From NCBI GenBank assembly GCA_032718475.1, contig JAUCBJ010005124.1:1-51364 (forward strand): a stretch of DNA of 51,364 bases, read 5' to 3'. This document shows positions 10,541 through 20,370 of the stretch, piece by piece (position 1 is the first letter of the stretch; each line of letters opens with the position of its first letter). This DNA is from Nemertoderma westbladi. Its lineage: Eukaryota > Xenacoelomorpha > Nemertodermatida > Nemertodermatidae. The notes under the pieces are model-generated. The model was not told where the DNA came from. It did no database searches and was given only the letters and a program-made list of their open reading frames with translations. The position numbers and the translations under genes are program-made.

Positions 10541-11107
10541 CTGAAATAAAAATATTATTGGTTCTGTGTAATCCGAAATATGCTACTTGTGGTCGAGAAA
10601 TGTTTTAATAAATAATAATTACATAGAAATTATGATATATTTCAGGGCTAGCGTCGGGACGGTACTGCAGTACAGAATAAAAAGAGCATGAAGACAGGAA
10701 AAGTCAGTTCAGTATAATGGGGCGAGCCACGACGTCAGTTGAGTTAGAGGCGCCAGTTTTCTTGATTGTGTTGGCTATGATAATGTTTAATTGAACTCAT
10801 TTGAATAAAATAAATCACTTAATTACAGTAGGGTGAACAGATTTAGCTTAACTATATTTAACGATATTTAACTTAATTTAGGTTATTCTCAACTCAATTA
10901 ATATTTGATTATATATTCATGAATTATAATAAGAAATTTGCTCCCGATTTAAATATTCAGTAACCTTAATGAGAGTTGGTTCGTCCAGAGTACTGTACAA
11001 TTCCAGGTTAGTCCGGTTGCAGTGGTCACCTTAAATACAGTCTTCACTGTGTGGTCTCATCAGACACTACAAGTTTCACTATCCGTGAAGAATCGATTGA
11101 TCCACTA
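10541..11107. other. AT-rich spacer
   Basis: No gene seen. GGGGCGAGCCACGA at about 10719 is the reverse complement of the tail motif found at 14141 and 47130 and may mark the edge of a related element. Confidence 0.4.
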
Positions 11108-11297
11108 CTAACTAGTGACTGGTTTCAGAGAGCGAACACCATATTCACTCAGATCTCCAAACATTAATTGTAGAAACTGTAACTTTAGCTTCGAGAACAA
11201 GGTGTCCGCGCCCAGGTTGAAGTCTGGTAAAAGTTGCGGGTCGTTCTGAATAGCTTTCTGAACGTGCTCGAGATTGTGAACATAAGTCAAACCAAAC
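11108..11297 (-). CDS. Candidate exon, unknown protein
   Basis: Preceded on the minus strand by ACTAATTTTCAG, a plausible acceptor. The frame then gives FGLTYVHNLEHVQKAIQNDP and LLPDFNLGADTLFSKLKLQF before ending at TAG. Composition (mixed hydrophobic and charged residues, no low complexity) looks coding and differs from the surrounding AT-rich DNA. No domain is recognised. Confidence 0.35.
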
Positions 11298-11443
11298 CTG
11301 AAAATTAGTTAATTATAATAAATTACTAGAAAGCTTGATATAAATGCTTGCTCTCAGTAAGTCAGTTGGGGTATAAAAAGTACAACACTTATTGCCAGTG
11401 TGGTCCCCCAGATCTATACTCCCCAGAGGAAACTCCAATGCAT

Positions 11444-11463
11444 CCACTACACCAAGGTGGAAC
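11444..11463 (-). other. tRNA-type A-box, SINE head fragment
   Basis: On the minus strand it reads GTTCCACCTTGGTGTAGTGG, identical to the head of the SINE at 29926-30042. No B-box follows at the expected distance, so this is a truncated or diverged copy. Confidence 0.35.
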
Positions 11464-11519
11464 TTAAGTGGGGTGGGAACTCTTGACTCAATCCAATCAA
11501 AATACATACCTTTACGGAG

Positions 11520-12169
11520 GAAAGGGTGACATAGTTTAGAAACCCCCCAAAAAGATTATTATAATTATCTATCTATTTTTAAAATATTAAATATAACTCA
11601 ACTCTTAACCCAACACCCTACTGTAAGAAATATAGAAATAAACATACGCCAAAAGTCAGTAAAATAATAGTAAAATTAAAAAAAAGTACCTTGAAAAGTA
11701 AGAAACAAGAATTCTGCTCGAATTTCTTCACGTAATCGACTATTTCTTAATAAACATCAATATTGGTTCTGGTAGTTAAAAGTTGCGTTAAAAATGAATT
11801 TAGTTTTATATCAATTTCATTCAATATTGCACCCAAAATAGTATCTTAGTATGATTTTCAAAATATTGAACCAGTACACCACCCCACTCTCTTATTTGTA
11901 TTTCTGTTCGCGCTTTTAGACCTTTAGCAGTTTAACCTGCCAAATTTAGGTGTCTTCTAGGTTATAAATCGACTTTAGCCTATAACAAGTATTTGATACA
12001 CATAAAGTTACACGAAGTGGGGCCTTCGCGCAGCACGTGACTTAAATTTAATTTAAGTACTAATTCGAAAGTATTACTGTATTAGCAAATATTAGTCATA
12101 AGTGATAATTCTAGAAAGGCTTTTCTGCGAATGTAGGCTATTGTGTAATTCATTTCAGTACCGGTCTGC
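11520..12169. other. AT-rich spacer
   Basis: No gene seen. GTGGGGCCTTCGCGCAGCAC at ~12018 recurs at about 44698 next to another element boundary. Confidence 0.4.
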
Positions 12170-12366
12170 CTAACTGTCTGCACCAGGTGTCTGCACCAGG
12201 TGTCTGCACCAGGTGTCTGCACCAGGTGTCTGCACCAGGTGTCTGCACCAGGTGTCTGCACCCACCAGGTGTCTGCACCAGGTGTCTGCACCAGGTGTCT
12301 GCACCAGGTGTCTGCACCAGTTGTCTGCACCAGGTGTCTGCACCAGGTGTCTGCACCAGGTGTCTG
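12170..12366 (+). repeat. 13-bp minisatellite (CACCAGGTGTCTG)n
   Basis: About 14-15 nearly perfect copies. One copy has an extra CACC and one has CACCAGTTGTCTG. The unit contains the palindromic E-box core CAGGTG. Open frames over it are repeat artefacts. Confidence 0.95.
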
Positions 12367-12489
12367 CTTAACGTTTACACCCCAATTCCGCTTGGTTTAT
12401 ATCTTGATTATCAATAAAATAGTAACGTCAAATATTTATGGAGCGTATATTTGAGAATGTTGAAATAATGCGTTTAGTAGTGTGACCAG

Positions 12490-14165
12490 CGTCTTGAATT
12501 TCCGCTTACCTCTAGCGGCAGACTGGAGAAATGCAGATCGACCACCTTCCTCAGAAAGACGCAGCATGTGCTCTAGTACATATGCCAATATTCACTTTAA
12601 ATAAATTAATATCAAGGAATTGGGGACAGTTATACATTTCGCCCTCTAGCGGCAGACTGGAGGACTCCAGACCGTTTACTGCCCACCAAAGACTCAGGCC
12701 GACTTCTACTACATATCTGCTACGTTTCAGCTTGAACGGATCATAAATAACGAGATGGGAGAAAGATTTCACTTTCAAACATTTCGCCCTCTAGCGGCGG
12801 ACTGAAGAACTGCACACGGAGTAGCCTTCAATTCAATTCAATTCAATTCCTTCTTTCAAAGTCACAGCTAATGGTCTAGTACATATCTGCCAAATTTCAG
12901 CATAAATGGATTAAAAGCAAAGAAATGGGAGGACATTTAACGTTTAGACATGTGGCCCTCTAGCAGGAGACTATTGCTCTGATGGTGTCTGAAAGTCTCA
13001 CAAACGTCTCAACTTTAGCTCATATTGATACCTACAAATTTTCAACTTGGCAGCTTTAAATCCGACAAAGTTATTAGCATGTCAAAATCGTAACGACAAC
13101 AACGATTTCACTTTCAGACCTTTGGCCCTCTAGCGGCAGACTGGAGAACTGCAGATGGATTCGCCTCCTTTGAAAGTCACAGCTAATGGTCTAATACATA
13201 TCTGCCAAGTTTCAGCTTAAACGGATTAAAAGCAAAGAAATGGGAGGGCATTTAATGTTTAGACATGTGGCCCTCTAGCGGGAGACCATTGCACTGATGG
13301 TGTCTGAAAGTCTCTCAAAAATCTCAACTTTTGCTCATATTGATACCTACAAATTTTCAACTTGGCAGCTTTAAATCCGACAAAGTTATTAGCATGTCAA
13401 AATCGTAACGACGACAACGATTTCACTTTCAGACCTTTGGCCCTCTAGCGGCAGACTGGAGAACTGCAGATGGATTCGCCTCCTTTGAAAGTCACAGCTA
13501 ATGGTCTAATACATATCTGCCAAGTTTCAGCTTAAACGGATTAAAAGCAAAGAAATGGGAGGGCATTTAATGTTTAGACATGTGGCCCTCTAGCGGGAGA
13601 CCATTGCACTGATGGTGTCTGAAAGTCTCTCAAAAATCTCAACTTTTGCTCATATTGATACCTACAAATTTTCAACTTGGCAGCTTTAAATCCGACAAAG
13701 TTATTAGCATGTCAAAATCGTAACGACGACAACGATTTCACTTTCAGACCTTTGGCCCTCTAGCGGCAGACTGGAGAACTGCAGATGGATTCGCCTCCTT
13801 TGAAAGTCACAGCTAATGGTCTAATACATATCTGCCAAGTTTCAGCTTAAACGGATTAAAAGCAAAGAAATGGGAGGGCATTTAATGTTTAGACATGTGG
13901 CCCTCTAGCGGGAGACCATTGCACTGATGGTGTCTGAAAGTCTCTCAAAAATCTCAACTTTTGCTCATATTGATACCTACAAATTTTCAACTTGGCAGCT
14001 TTAAATCCGACAAAGTTATTAGCATGTCGAAATCGTAACGACGACGACGACGACAATGACGACGACGACGACGACAACTATTTGCATAAATTGACCCACC
14101 CCCTAACAGTGTCAATTCGCTAAGGCTCCACCAACTTCGTGGCTCGCCCCACATTAGCCGAAGCC
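12490..14165 (+). mobile_element. Satellite core + microsatellite + tail (Helitron-associated/pearl-type architecture)
   Basis: The core is built from repeated half-units that each begin CCCTCTAGCGG. In its right part they form a 315-bp higher-order unit with anchors TAGCGGCAGA at 13131, 13446 and 13761; these copies are nearly identical, while earlier copies (12496, 12650, 12790, 12958) have diverged. The core ends in a GAC/ACG microsatellite (14036-14076) and a tail with GCTAAGGCTC and TTCGTGGCTCGCCCCACAT. The 46926-47145 element has the same order of parts with a single core. This layout is known from non-autonomous Helitron-like and pearl elements; I did not find a Helitron CTRR end with certainty. 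Confidence 0.7.
14036..14076 (+). repeat. (ACG)n microsatellite
   Basis: CGACGACGACGACGACAATG type repeat at the junction between the last satellite core unit and the tail. Confidence 0.9.
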
Positions 14166-14444
14166 AGCCTATGCGCGACCATTCACCCACGGTTAAGGGA
14201 GACTGGATTCGGATGCTCTGACCTTATTGCGGTGTAGACTTACTGTATTATTCGATTGATCGTTAATATATAATCTCTGACAAATATTATTCACTTTCGG
14301 GAAATATTAACAGTTCCTTTAGGACGTGGCGCTCTAAGTATTTAAACAGAGTTATGACTTACACTAAACACAACGGGATGGCTAATGATTTACGTATAAA
14401 GCGCATTCTTTAGGAAATGCTTTGTTATCTATCACATTCATGCA
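14166..14444. other. Spacer
   Basis: No gene or repeat recognised between the satellite tail and the 745-bp duplicated block. Confidence 0.4.
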
Positions 14445-15189
14445 CACTACCGCACACTGCTGCACACTGATCTGCCGACCTTCACTAAATTTGATCATAT
14501 ATAAAGAGAACAGCAACTGACACATGTAGGGTCTATGAAATAGCATTCAATTCACTCCAAAACCACTATAATGTAAGTCGCAATTGCTATATGTAACCGG
14601 TCTCTCTAACCTTTAGTATATCAAGAAGATTGGGGTTTTATGATTATTTATCGATATTCTCCAAATATAACAACATTCCATCAACTGATAACAATTAATA
14701 ACCGACAGTAAATAGCAGTAAAATAATGCGGTGAAAGGTACGTATAGTTATGATATGATAGGTGGTAGAGATGTGACAGGAAAGCCGATGTTCTGGGCTC
14801 AGGAAAAAGGTAAACAAAAAAAAACAAACATTTTTTTATTAACATCGTACATAACAATAACACAAACAGCATATTAAAAAACGGTATATGGAAATTGTAT
14901 GTTTTAAAAATAATGCAACCAACATAATATTAAATTATAGTACAGTACAATGTTAGGAATAGCCCCATGAGGTTATACCTCGTTTCCATGGAGGTTCCTT
15001 TAAATTAAACTGAATTAAACAGAAATTACGTGCAATAATTGTTTAACATGCAAATAAATAAAATATGGTTGACCATAGTACAGTACCTACATAATTAAAA
15101 AAATATACCAACAACTCGAAATATGGAAAACACTAGAAAATTAAGTTAATAGATATAGCAATAGTTATGATGTACCGACTGACACAAAG
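14445..15189 (+). repeat. 745-bp block, copy A (copy B at 38236)
   Basis: Aligns to 38236-38980 at a constant offset of 23,791 with no gaps. By eye the only difference is T/A at about 15071 versus 38862. Flanks differ on both sides. It has no recognisable coding content; the 63-codon minus-strand frame at 14681-14872 is present identically in both copies but is AT-rich and unconvincing. Confidence 0.95.
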
Positions 15190-15216
15190 GACACTTATTC
15201 AAGGAGTTTCATTTCA

Positions 15217-15994
15217 ATGTTTCACGAGCAGATTGGTATTGATATGCACATGTTAAAGAAATGTACAAAATCAAAGCGAATTGTTATGATTCTCAAGGAA
15301 GCAGCTGGGAAGTACTTAAGTGAAATATATATAGCAGCTAGTTCAGAAGATAGCATACCGACAGTTGTTAAATCGAATACTGACATTCAACATCTAAAAA
15401 GAGGTTCTTGTATATTTACTACGAACCGTTTTTTATTAGTGGGATCGTTTTCAATTATTCCTGATGGTTTAAAATTACGTCTAAAATTACATGGACATAT
15501 ACTTGATTTTGTGAGTCATTTGTTCCAGTTGCCATTTCCATGTCATATCAGTAGTTATGGTGAAGTTTTTTTCAAAATAGGAAAGGAATTCTCTAATTTA
15601 GTGATAGGAGATTGGACAGTATGCATCTGCTATACAAGTACATATAATGGGCAACATGTTTTCTATGTTTCAATGTTGTGTAATTAATTATAGTCATATA
15701 TATATATTTAATTTTTTCAGCATTTTTTTTCAGAAATTTTTCATTTAATTTTTTTATTAAATTTCAGCCTCACTGCTTAATGAGGTCGATGATTATGATG
15801 AGAGTGAACCGAAGATTAATGGCGGTGAATATGTTGTCACATATGAAGGGGAGAAATGTATCTGTAGAGTTTTAACTCATGTATTTCTGGAAGAGGAAGA
15901 ATATCTAGTCATCTTGGATAAGGCCCAAGAAATTTATAATATGGGATATAATTACACAACTGTTTTCAGCGTTTTCAGTTTTCAGCTAATCTAG
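15217..15994 (+). CDS. Unrecognised two-exon gene
   Basis: Exon 1 (15217-15679) and exon 2 (15768-15994) are joined across an 88-bp intron with donor T|GTAATT and acceptor AAATTTCAG; phases match (one base left, two supplied). The product would be about 229 residues. Exon 1 contains MLKKCTKSKRIVMILKEAAG, a hydrophobic-rich middle (FTTNRFLLVGSFSIIPDG) and GEVFFKIGKEFSNLVIGDW. Exon 2 is acidic (NEVDDYDESEP, LEEEEYLVILDKAQEIYN). The frame is open upstream of this ATG into copy A of the 745-bp block, so the start may be an earlier exon. It ends in a TTTTCAG-repeated stretch. I recognise no domain; the composition suggests a genuine protein rather than a retrotransposon piece. Confidence 0.5.
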
Positions 15995-16116
15995 CAGCGC
16001 CAGTTTCACAATACGACCAAACGCCCATTTCCCCTACCACATGGCGCATTGGATTGCATCAAACATCCTGGCTGCCTGGGCAAGGACCAAGAAAGACAAC
16101 CGAATCTCGACGTTAA
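15988..16116 (+). other. Possible out-of-frame C-terminal continuation
   Basis: After the stop at 15992-15994, a different frame opens across the threefold TTTTCAG stretch and gives NLAAPVSQYDQTPISPTTWR and then HQTSWLPGQGPRKTTES before TAA. Either a frameshift has split the gene or one of the three TTTTCAG copies is an acceptor for a separate terminal exon. Confidence 0.3.
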
Positions 16117-16440
16117 ACCTTATACATATACCCATACGTATTGTAATACGTAATCTTATTTTTAAATTGGTACTTTTTTTTGTTGCCTGGGGAAAAAGTT
16201 CTATTTTTTTTATTTTAATTATTTTTTTTTTTTATCTAGATAATATTTTTTTATTTTATATTATGATCAACCTAAATTATATTAATATTAATAATTAAAT
16301 AATGTAAACAATAAGATATTATAGTGGTCGGTGCTTGTCTCAACAATTCAAATAACCCATCCTATTCTTCTTGCTATAGAAGAATATGTAAAATAGAAAA
16401 TTTACCCACGTTTTCGTGGGTAAAATAAAAAAGTATTAGA
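16117..16440. other. T-rich spacer
   Basis: Poly-T and AT-rich sequence; no gene seen. Confidence 0.4.
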
Positions 16441-17030
16441 CATAGGGTGGGTGGGTGGGAAGGTGGGTTTAGATAGATGCAGTAATGTATATGGGTGGAG
16501 GGTGGGTTTATAGATAATGCAGTAATGTACAGTATATAGGTGGAGGGTGGGTTTAGATACATTCTGTAATGTATATGGGTGGAGGGTGGGTTTATAGATA
16601 ATGCAGTAATGTACAGTATATAGGTGGAGGGTGGGTTTAGATACATGCTGTAATGTATATTGTTGGAAGGTAGATTTATAGATAATGCAGTAATGTACAG
16701 TATATAGGTGGAGGGTGGGTTTAGACACATGCTGTCATGTATATGGGTGGAGGGTGGATTTATAGATAATGCAGTAATGTACAGTATATAGGTGGAGGGT
16801 GGGTTTAGATACATGCAGTATGCAGTAGTCTATATAGGTCGAGGGTGGGTTTGGATAATGCAGTAATAATATACAGTATATGTGTGGAGGGTGGGTTTAG
16901 ATATAAGCAGGTTGCAGTAGTCTATATGGGTGGAGGGTGGGTTTAGATATATGCAGGTTGCAGTAGTCTATATGGGTCGATGGTGGGTTTAGATAATGCA
17001 GTAATATACAGTATATGGGTTACAAGGCGT
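16441..17030 (+). repeat. G-rich minisatellite, ~60/120-bp units
   Basis: Units combine GGTGGAGGGTGGGTTTA with GATAATGCAGTAATGTACAG. Alternating half-units (one with ATGGGTGGAGG, one with ATAGGTGGAGG) make a ~120-bp higher-order period. The left edge, GGGTGGGTGGGTGGGAAGGT, could form a G-quadruplex. Open minus-strand frames are repeat artefacts. Confidence 0.9.
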
Positions 17031-17060
17031 TCAGATAAATACCACAAGTAGTTTTCCAAC

Positions 17061-17493
17061 TTATTGCGAGCAGAACCAACTAGTGAGCTGAAATTGACTG
17101 GCATCTGTAGCCTCTGTCTTGAAAAACACCTTCATTAAATTGAGGTCGTTCTGAGTGGCATCCTGTACAGAGGTAGAAGTCAGCCAGGCTTTAGTTAAGA
17201 ATACTGATATAAATATAGCCAGGCTGGTGATTGAATCAAGCTGATCAGTTGTATAAGTTGTATAAACATTCTGGATTTCAGATAGTAACAAGGCATCTTG
17301 ATTGGACATCCGTCTTGCATGATGGCATGCGCCTGGGCTTTAATTGTGATGGTTGGCCACCCACAATTAAAACATTGCCTTCTAAAAATAGGAGGGTAAA
17401 TTGAGCAAACTGTAGGTAATGATGTCTAATCGATTGCTTGGTGCTTTTTTCCAAGTATGAAGAAATGAAATAGTTGTCTATACAACTATCCAA
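17061..17493 (-). pseudogene. Two overlapping minus-strand frames, unknown decayed gene
   Basis: Frame 1 (17493-17278) includes SYLEKSTKQSIRHHYLQFAQ; frame 2 (17309-17061) includes TTYTTDQLDSITSLAIFISV and LMKVFFKTEATDASQFQLTS. They abut in different frames, as expected for one frameshifted coding segment or two exons. I do not recognise the family. Confidence 0.3.
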
Positions 17494-17686
17494 CTATACA
17501 TCCGCTATTCGTATGGGTGGCACACTAAGCCACCGAGTTGAGGGCGGAAACGTTCTTGACTCGCATGGTATACATCTATCGGCTACTACTGGCCAAGGCA
17601 AGTTATACACCACACTACACCACGCCCTCTTCACAGCTGTAAAACACACTATAAAAAAAGTAAAAGCACTATTATATAATTTCTGA
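17474..17686 (+). pseudogene. SGNH-hydrolase-like C-terminal fragment
   Basis: The frame contains GGNVLDSHGIHLSATTGQGK, matching the block V motif DxxH of SGNH/GDSL hydrolases (Asp and His of the triad as D-S-H-G-I-H), followed by a helix LYTTLHHALFTAVKHTIKK. SGNH tails of this kind are common as repeats and as retroelement-linked domains in invertebrates. The N-terminal blocks with the catalytic Ser are not visible upstream, so this is a fragment or last exon. Confidence 0.4.
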
Positions 17687-17749
17687 GTGGCTCTTTTAAT
17701 GTCAAATCAAATAATCAAACAATCAAATAATGAAAACAGCAGATGACTG

Positions 17750-17830
17750 ACACCTGTGTGGATGTGGGGGTGGGGGAGGGGGGGTGGCGTGGGGGGTTGG
17801 TTTTGGAGGTGGGGGTGCGGTAGGGGTGGT
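17750..17830 (+). other. G-rich tract, G-quadruplex candidate
   Basis: Multiple runs of three to seven Gs (GTGGGGGTGGGGGAGGGGGG and following) within about 80 bases. Confidence 0.6.
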
Positions 17831-17835
17831 TAGTG

Positions 17836-18182
17836 TAATAACCTGCCACAGTAACGTGATTATTTCCATTAGTCTGCTTATTCGTACCTGCAGTTCCTTG
17901 ACAACATCCTAGTACCAAATTATTTAGTCATTTAGTTTATAAATAATTATTTATAGCCTCAGACACAATCAATCCGTCACTAATGATGATGCACGGAATC
18001 ACATCCGTAAGGAACTGAAAAGATATCACGGTGGTTGGGTGATATCTGGATGGGCTCAGTCTGCTGTAATAGATGCAGCTACGGAGCAGGTAGAACCTGC
18101 CAGGTTCCATATAACAACATCCATCATAAAGAAGGACAAATTTTATCACTTCAATTTATTTATAAGTAAGTTTGAAGAAATT
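17836..18182 (+). repeat. 347-bp duplicated block, copy A (copy B at 30645)
   Basis: Matches 30645-30991 at a constant offset of 12,809 without gaps, about 95% identical by eye. The block spans upstream intron-like sequence, an exon and its donor site. Confidence 0.9.
17963..18165 (+). CDS. Candidate internal exon, unknown protein
   Basis: Bounded by acceptor TATAGCCTCAG and donor ATAA|GTAAGT. One frame is open throughout and reads SVTNDDARNHIRKELKRYHG, GWVISGWAQSAVIDAATEQV and PARFHITTSIIKKDKFYHF. The second copy at 30772-30974 keeps both splice signals but has an in-frame TAG. The protein is unknown to me; charged and aromatic composition looks like a globular domain. Confidence 0.45.
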
Positions 18183-18930
18183 AACTACATATTTTATGAT
18201 TATTATTACTATTATATTATATTAATTCATGTTTCTAACTGCTACTGAAAAGTAATTCTTTCGGAAACCCTCTCATCCCTATAATTTTCTTTTACAAATC
18301 TTAATGAGATACATTTGGTCGTGTCAGGATTTTTAATGTGATATTTATGTTACATTTGCAGTTATTCTTCTACCTAAATAGTTTTTTTTTATTTGAAAGC
18401 TGTTTGTGGTATGATTAGAATTAATACAATTATATACATTTATTTTTAAATGTAGTTGTGATAATTAAATTATTCTATTAAATAAATACACATATATAGT
18501 TCTGGAACATTTTGTTTCTATATAATAATTTATCTCAATTTTATATCATTTATCTCATCTACCTTGTTGTCCAGCGTATTGCAGCTGGGTAGGGATGGCA
18601 ATTTAAAGTGATCAATCTCTTCAGGAATTTTACGTGAATGAACCATCATTGAGCTACATATAATTATACTAACCAAATTTTCTTAATGTCTGTTTTTTAT
18701 GAAACATAATCGAATAATTAGTGAAAGTTTGACCAGTTTGAAAGATAATTGATGACCATTCACTTGCTATTTTTTTTGGGATGTGGTATGGAGTGGGATG
18801 ACTGCTGCCAACAATTTTGTGAGTCCCTTTACTGATTTCCTTTCTGGCCCAAACCCTGGGTCACCAGGGAGGCCAGATTGTGAGGGGGGGGGGGGGGGGG
18901 GGGGATTCTGGAGTTTGAGGTTCTGTCTGA
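18183..18930. other. AT-rich spacer ending in a 21-G run
   Basis: No gene seen. A run of 21 Gs lies at 18884-18904, close to the left TTAA of the PiggyBac-like element. Confidence 0.5.
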
Positions 18931-19467
18931 TTAACACTAATTTTGGTATATGGACTACAATTGTAGTTTCTAAATATCAATATCTTCGTAATTAATGCAT
19001 GTGGTTGCCTAAAATTTTGTGTATTCCTAAGGTTTCTACTTACCAACCTATGTATTGGATATTAAAAAATTTCGACCAATCACAGCAGAGAAAATTGCAA
19101 GTTTCACTTACTTTGATATATGGACTACATTTGTAGTCAATTGAACTAAGGTTAATTCTAAGCTTATATCACTATGAGATTCTAATTATAACAGCATAAT
19201 AGCTTTATAACAAACATGATATAGCCTACCCACCAGCCAGACAAGCAAAATAGGCAGCAATTGGCTGATACTGAAGCATCCTCCAGTACTGTACTGTATT
19301 ACAGTATTAGTCAATTAGCCTAGTATTATTATACTTTACATATATACATATACAATAGACGCATTGCAGAGTACTGAAGTATACAGTAGAATTGGTTTCA
19401 CACAGTGTCAGAGTGTAGTTCAATCTGATTATACTCTCAAGTTTCTACCAATAATTTATATTTTACA

Positions 19468-20030
19468 ATGAACGAAGACTTACGCACAATAAACATTGAT
19501 CAGTGGTTGGATGATGGGGAATTTGTAGGGGAAGTTCCGGTACAGTATCTGAACGCAAGTGAATCATCTTTACGACAAGAAGAAAATTCAGGTGATGAAA
19601 TATACTCCAGTATAACTCATTACTCTCATGAATCAGAAACTGATTCCGATAGTAATTATATTATATTATACCGAATCAGTCAGGAGGCAGGATCAGAGTC
19701 ATCCTAGAGTTCCTCTGGAAATGAAACTATTGCAGCCATTGAGCGCAATACCTATGTATCAAAATCCGGCATAAAATACTTTGATTCACCCCCTCTAGCC
19801 TCTACCTACCAAATGTGGGAGAGCTGACATTACAGCATTATAAAGTTTGTGCCTAAAGCGTTGATAAAACCGAAAAATGAGGACAGTTTTAATCTCTTTA
19901 TAACTGAAGAAATGCGATATTTAATTTTGCGAGAATCAAATCATAGAGGACAAATTGTCTACAATAAGACTATAAACGAAAGTGCAAGTATAAAAAAAAT
20001 TCAGACCATTTTCCATGCTAAAATTTAATT
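19468..20030 (+). pseudogene. PiggyBac transposase N-terminal remnant
   Basis: ATG at 19468 opens a frame with an acidic/Ser-rich N-terminus (INIDQWLDDGEF, SHESETDSDSNY) to a stop at 19705. In the following sequence the same type of protein continues through stops: TYVSKSGIKYFDSPPLASTY, then FVPKALIKPKNEDSFNLFIT and EEMRYLILRESNHRGQIVYN. This matches the family pattern of a Trp/Pro segment followed by F-x-L-F ... I ... T/SN before the DDE core. The catalytic core is missing. Confidence 0.55.
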
Positions 20031-20121
20031 TTTGATTAGGTAGCTTAATCTAACACAGTACCAGTAACTGTCTATCTTAAACTGCGAGCTGAATTTTTAC
20101 AGTGTACCAATGTTTAACTGA

Positions 20122-20307
20122 TATAAGATATAATAAGTAATATCAATCACACACTACTCCAGAATCAGGTTTATATTAACTCCTGCACTCAATACACCAC
20201 CGGTAGGCCTACTCAGTCGTTCCACCCTAACTATCTACCTGTTTGAATTTACCGCCACCTTATATATATCGCAACTCAACCCACAGAGTCTCTTATTGTA
20301 CCTTATA
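20122..20307 (-). repeat. 3' LTR (186 bp)
   Basis: Identical to 24416-24601 except one A/T change near 20157. Contains a TATATATATCG stretch. Confidence 0.9.
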
Positions 20308-20319
20308 TCCCCCCCAGTT
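20308..20319 (-). other. Polypurine tract
   Basis: Minus strand reads AACTGGGGGGGA directly before the 3' LTR, the expected place for plus-strand priming. Confidence 0.75.
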
Positions 20320-20370
20320 CTTTAATGAACTCCAATAACGTCTTATATTTTCTCAACAGTTCTACATTTC

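Noticed and set aside
12082-12454. Overlapping frames on both strands with repeating Ala-Pro-Gly-Val-Cys or Thr-Pro-Gly-Ala-Asp peptides
   Set aside because: Direct translation of the 13-bp minisatellite.
14681-14872. 63-codon minus frame conserved in both copies of the 745-bp block
   Set aside because: The whole block is identical at DNA level, so conservation of the frame gives no support; composition is AT-driven.
16374-16814. 146- and 108-codon minus frames with Asn-Pro-Pro-Ser-Thr repeats
   Set aside because: Direct translation of the G-rich minisatellite.
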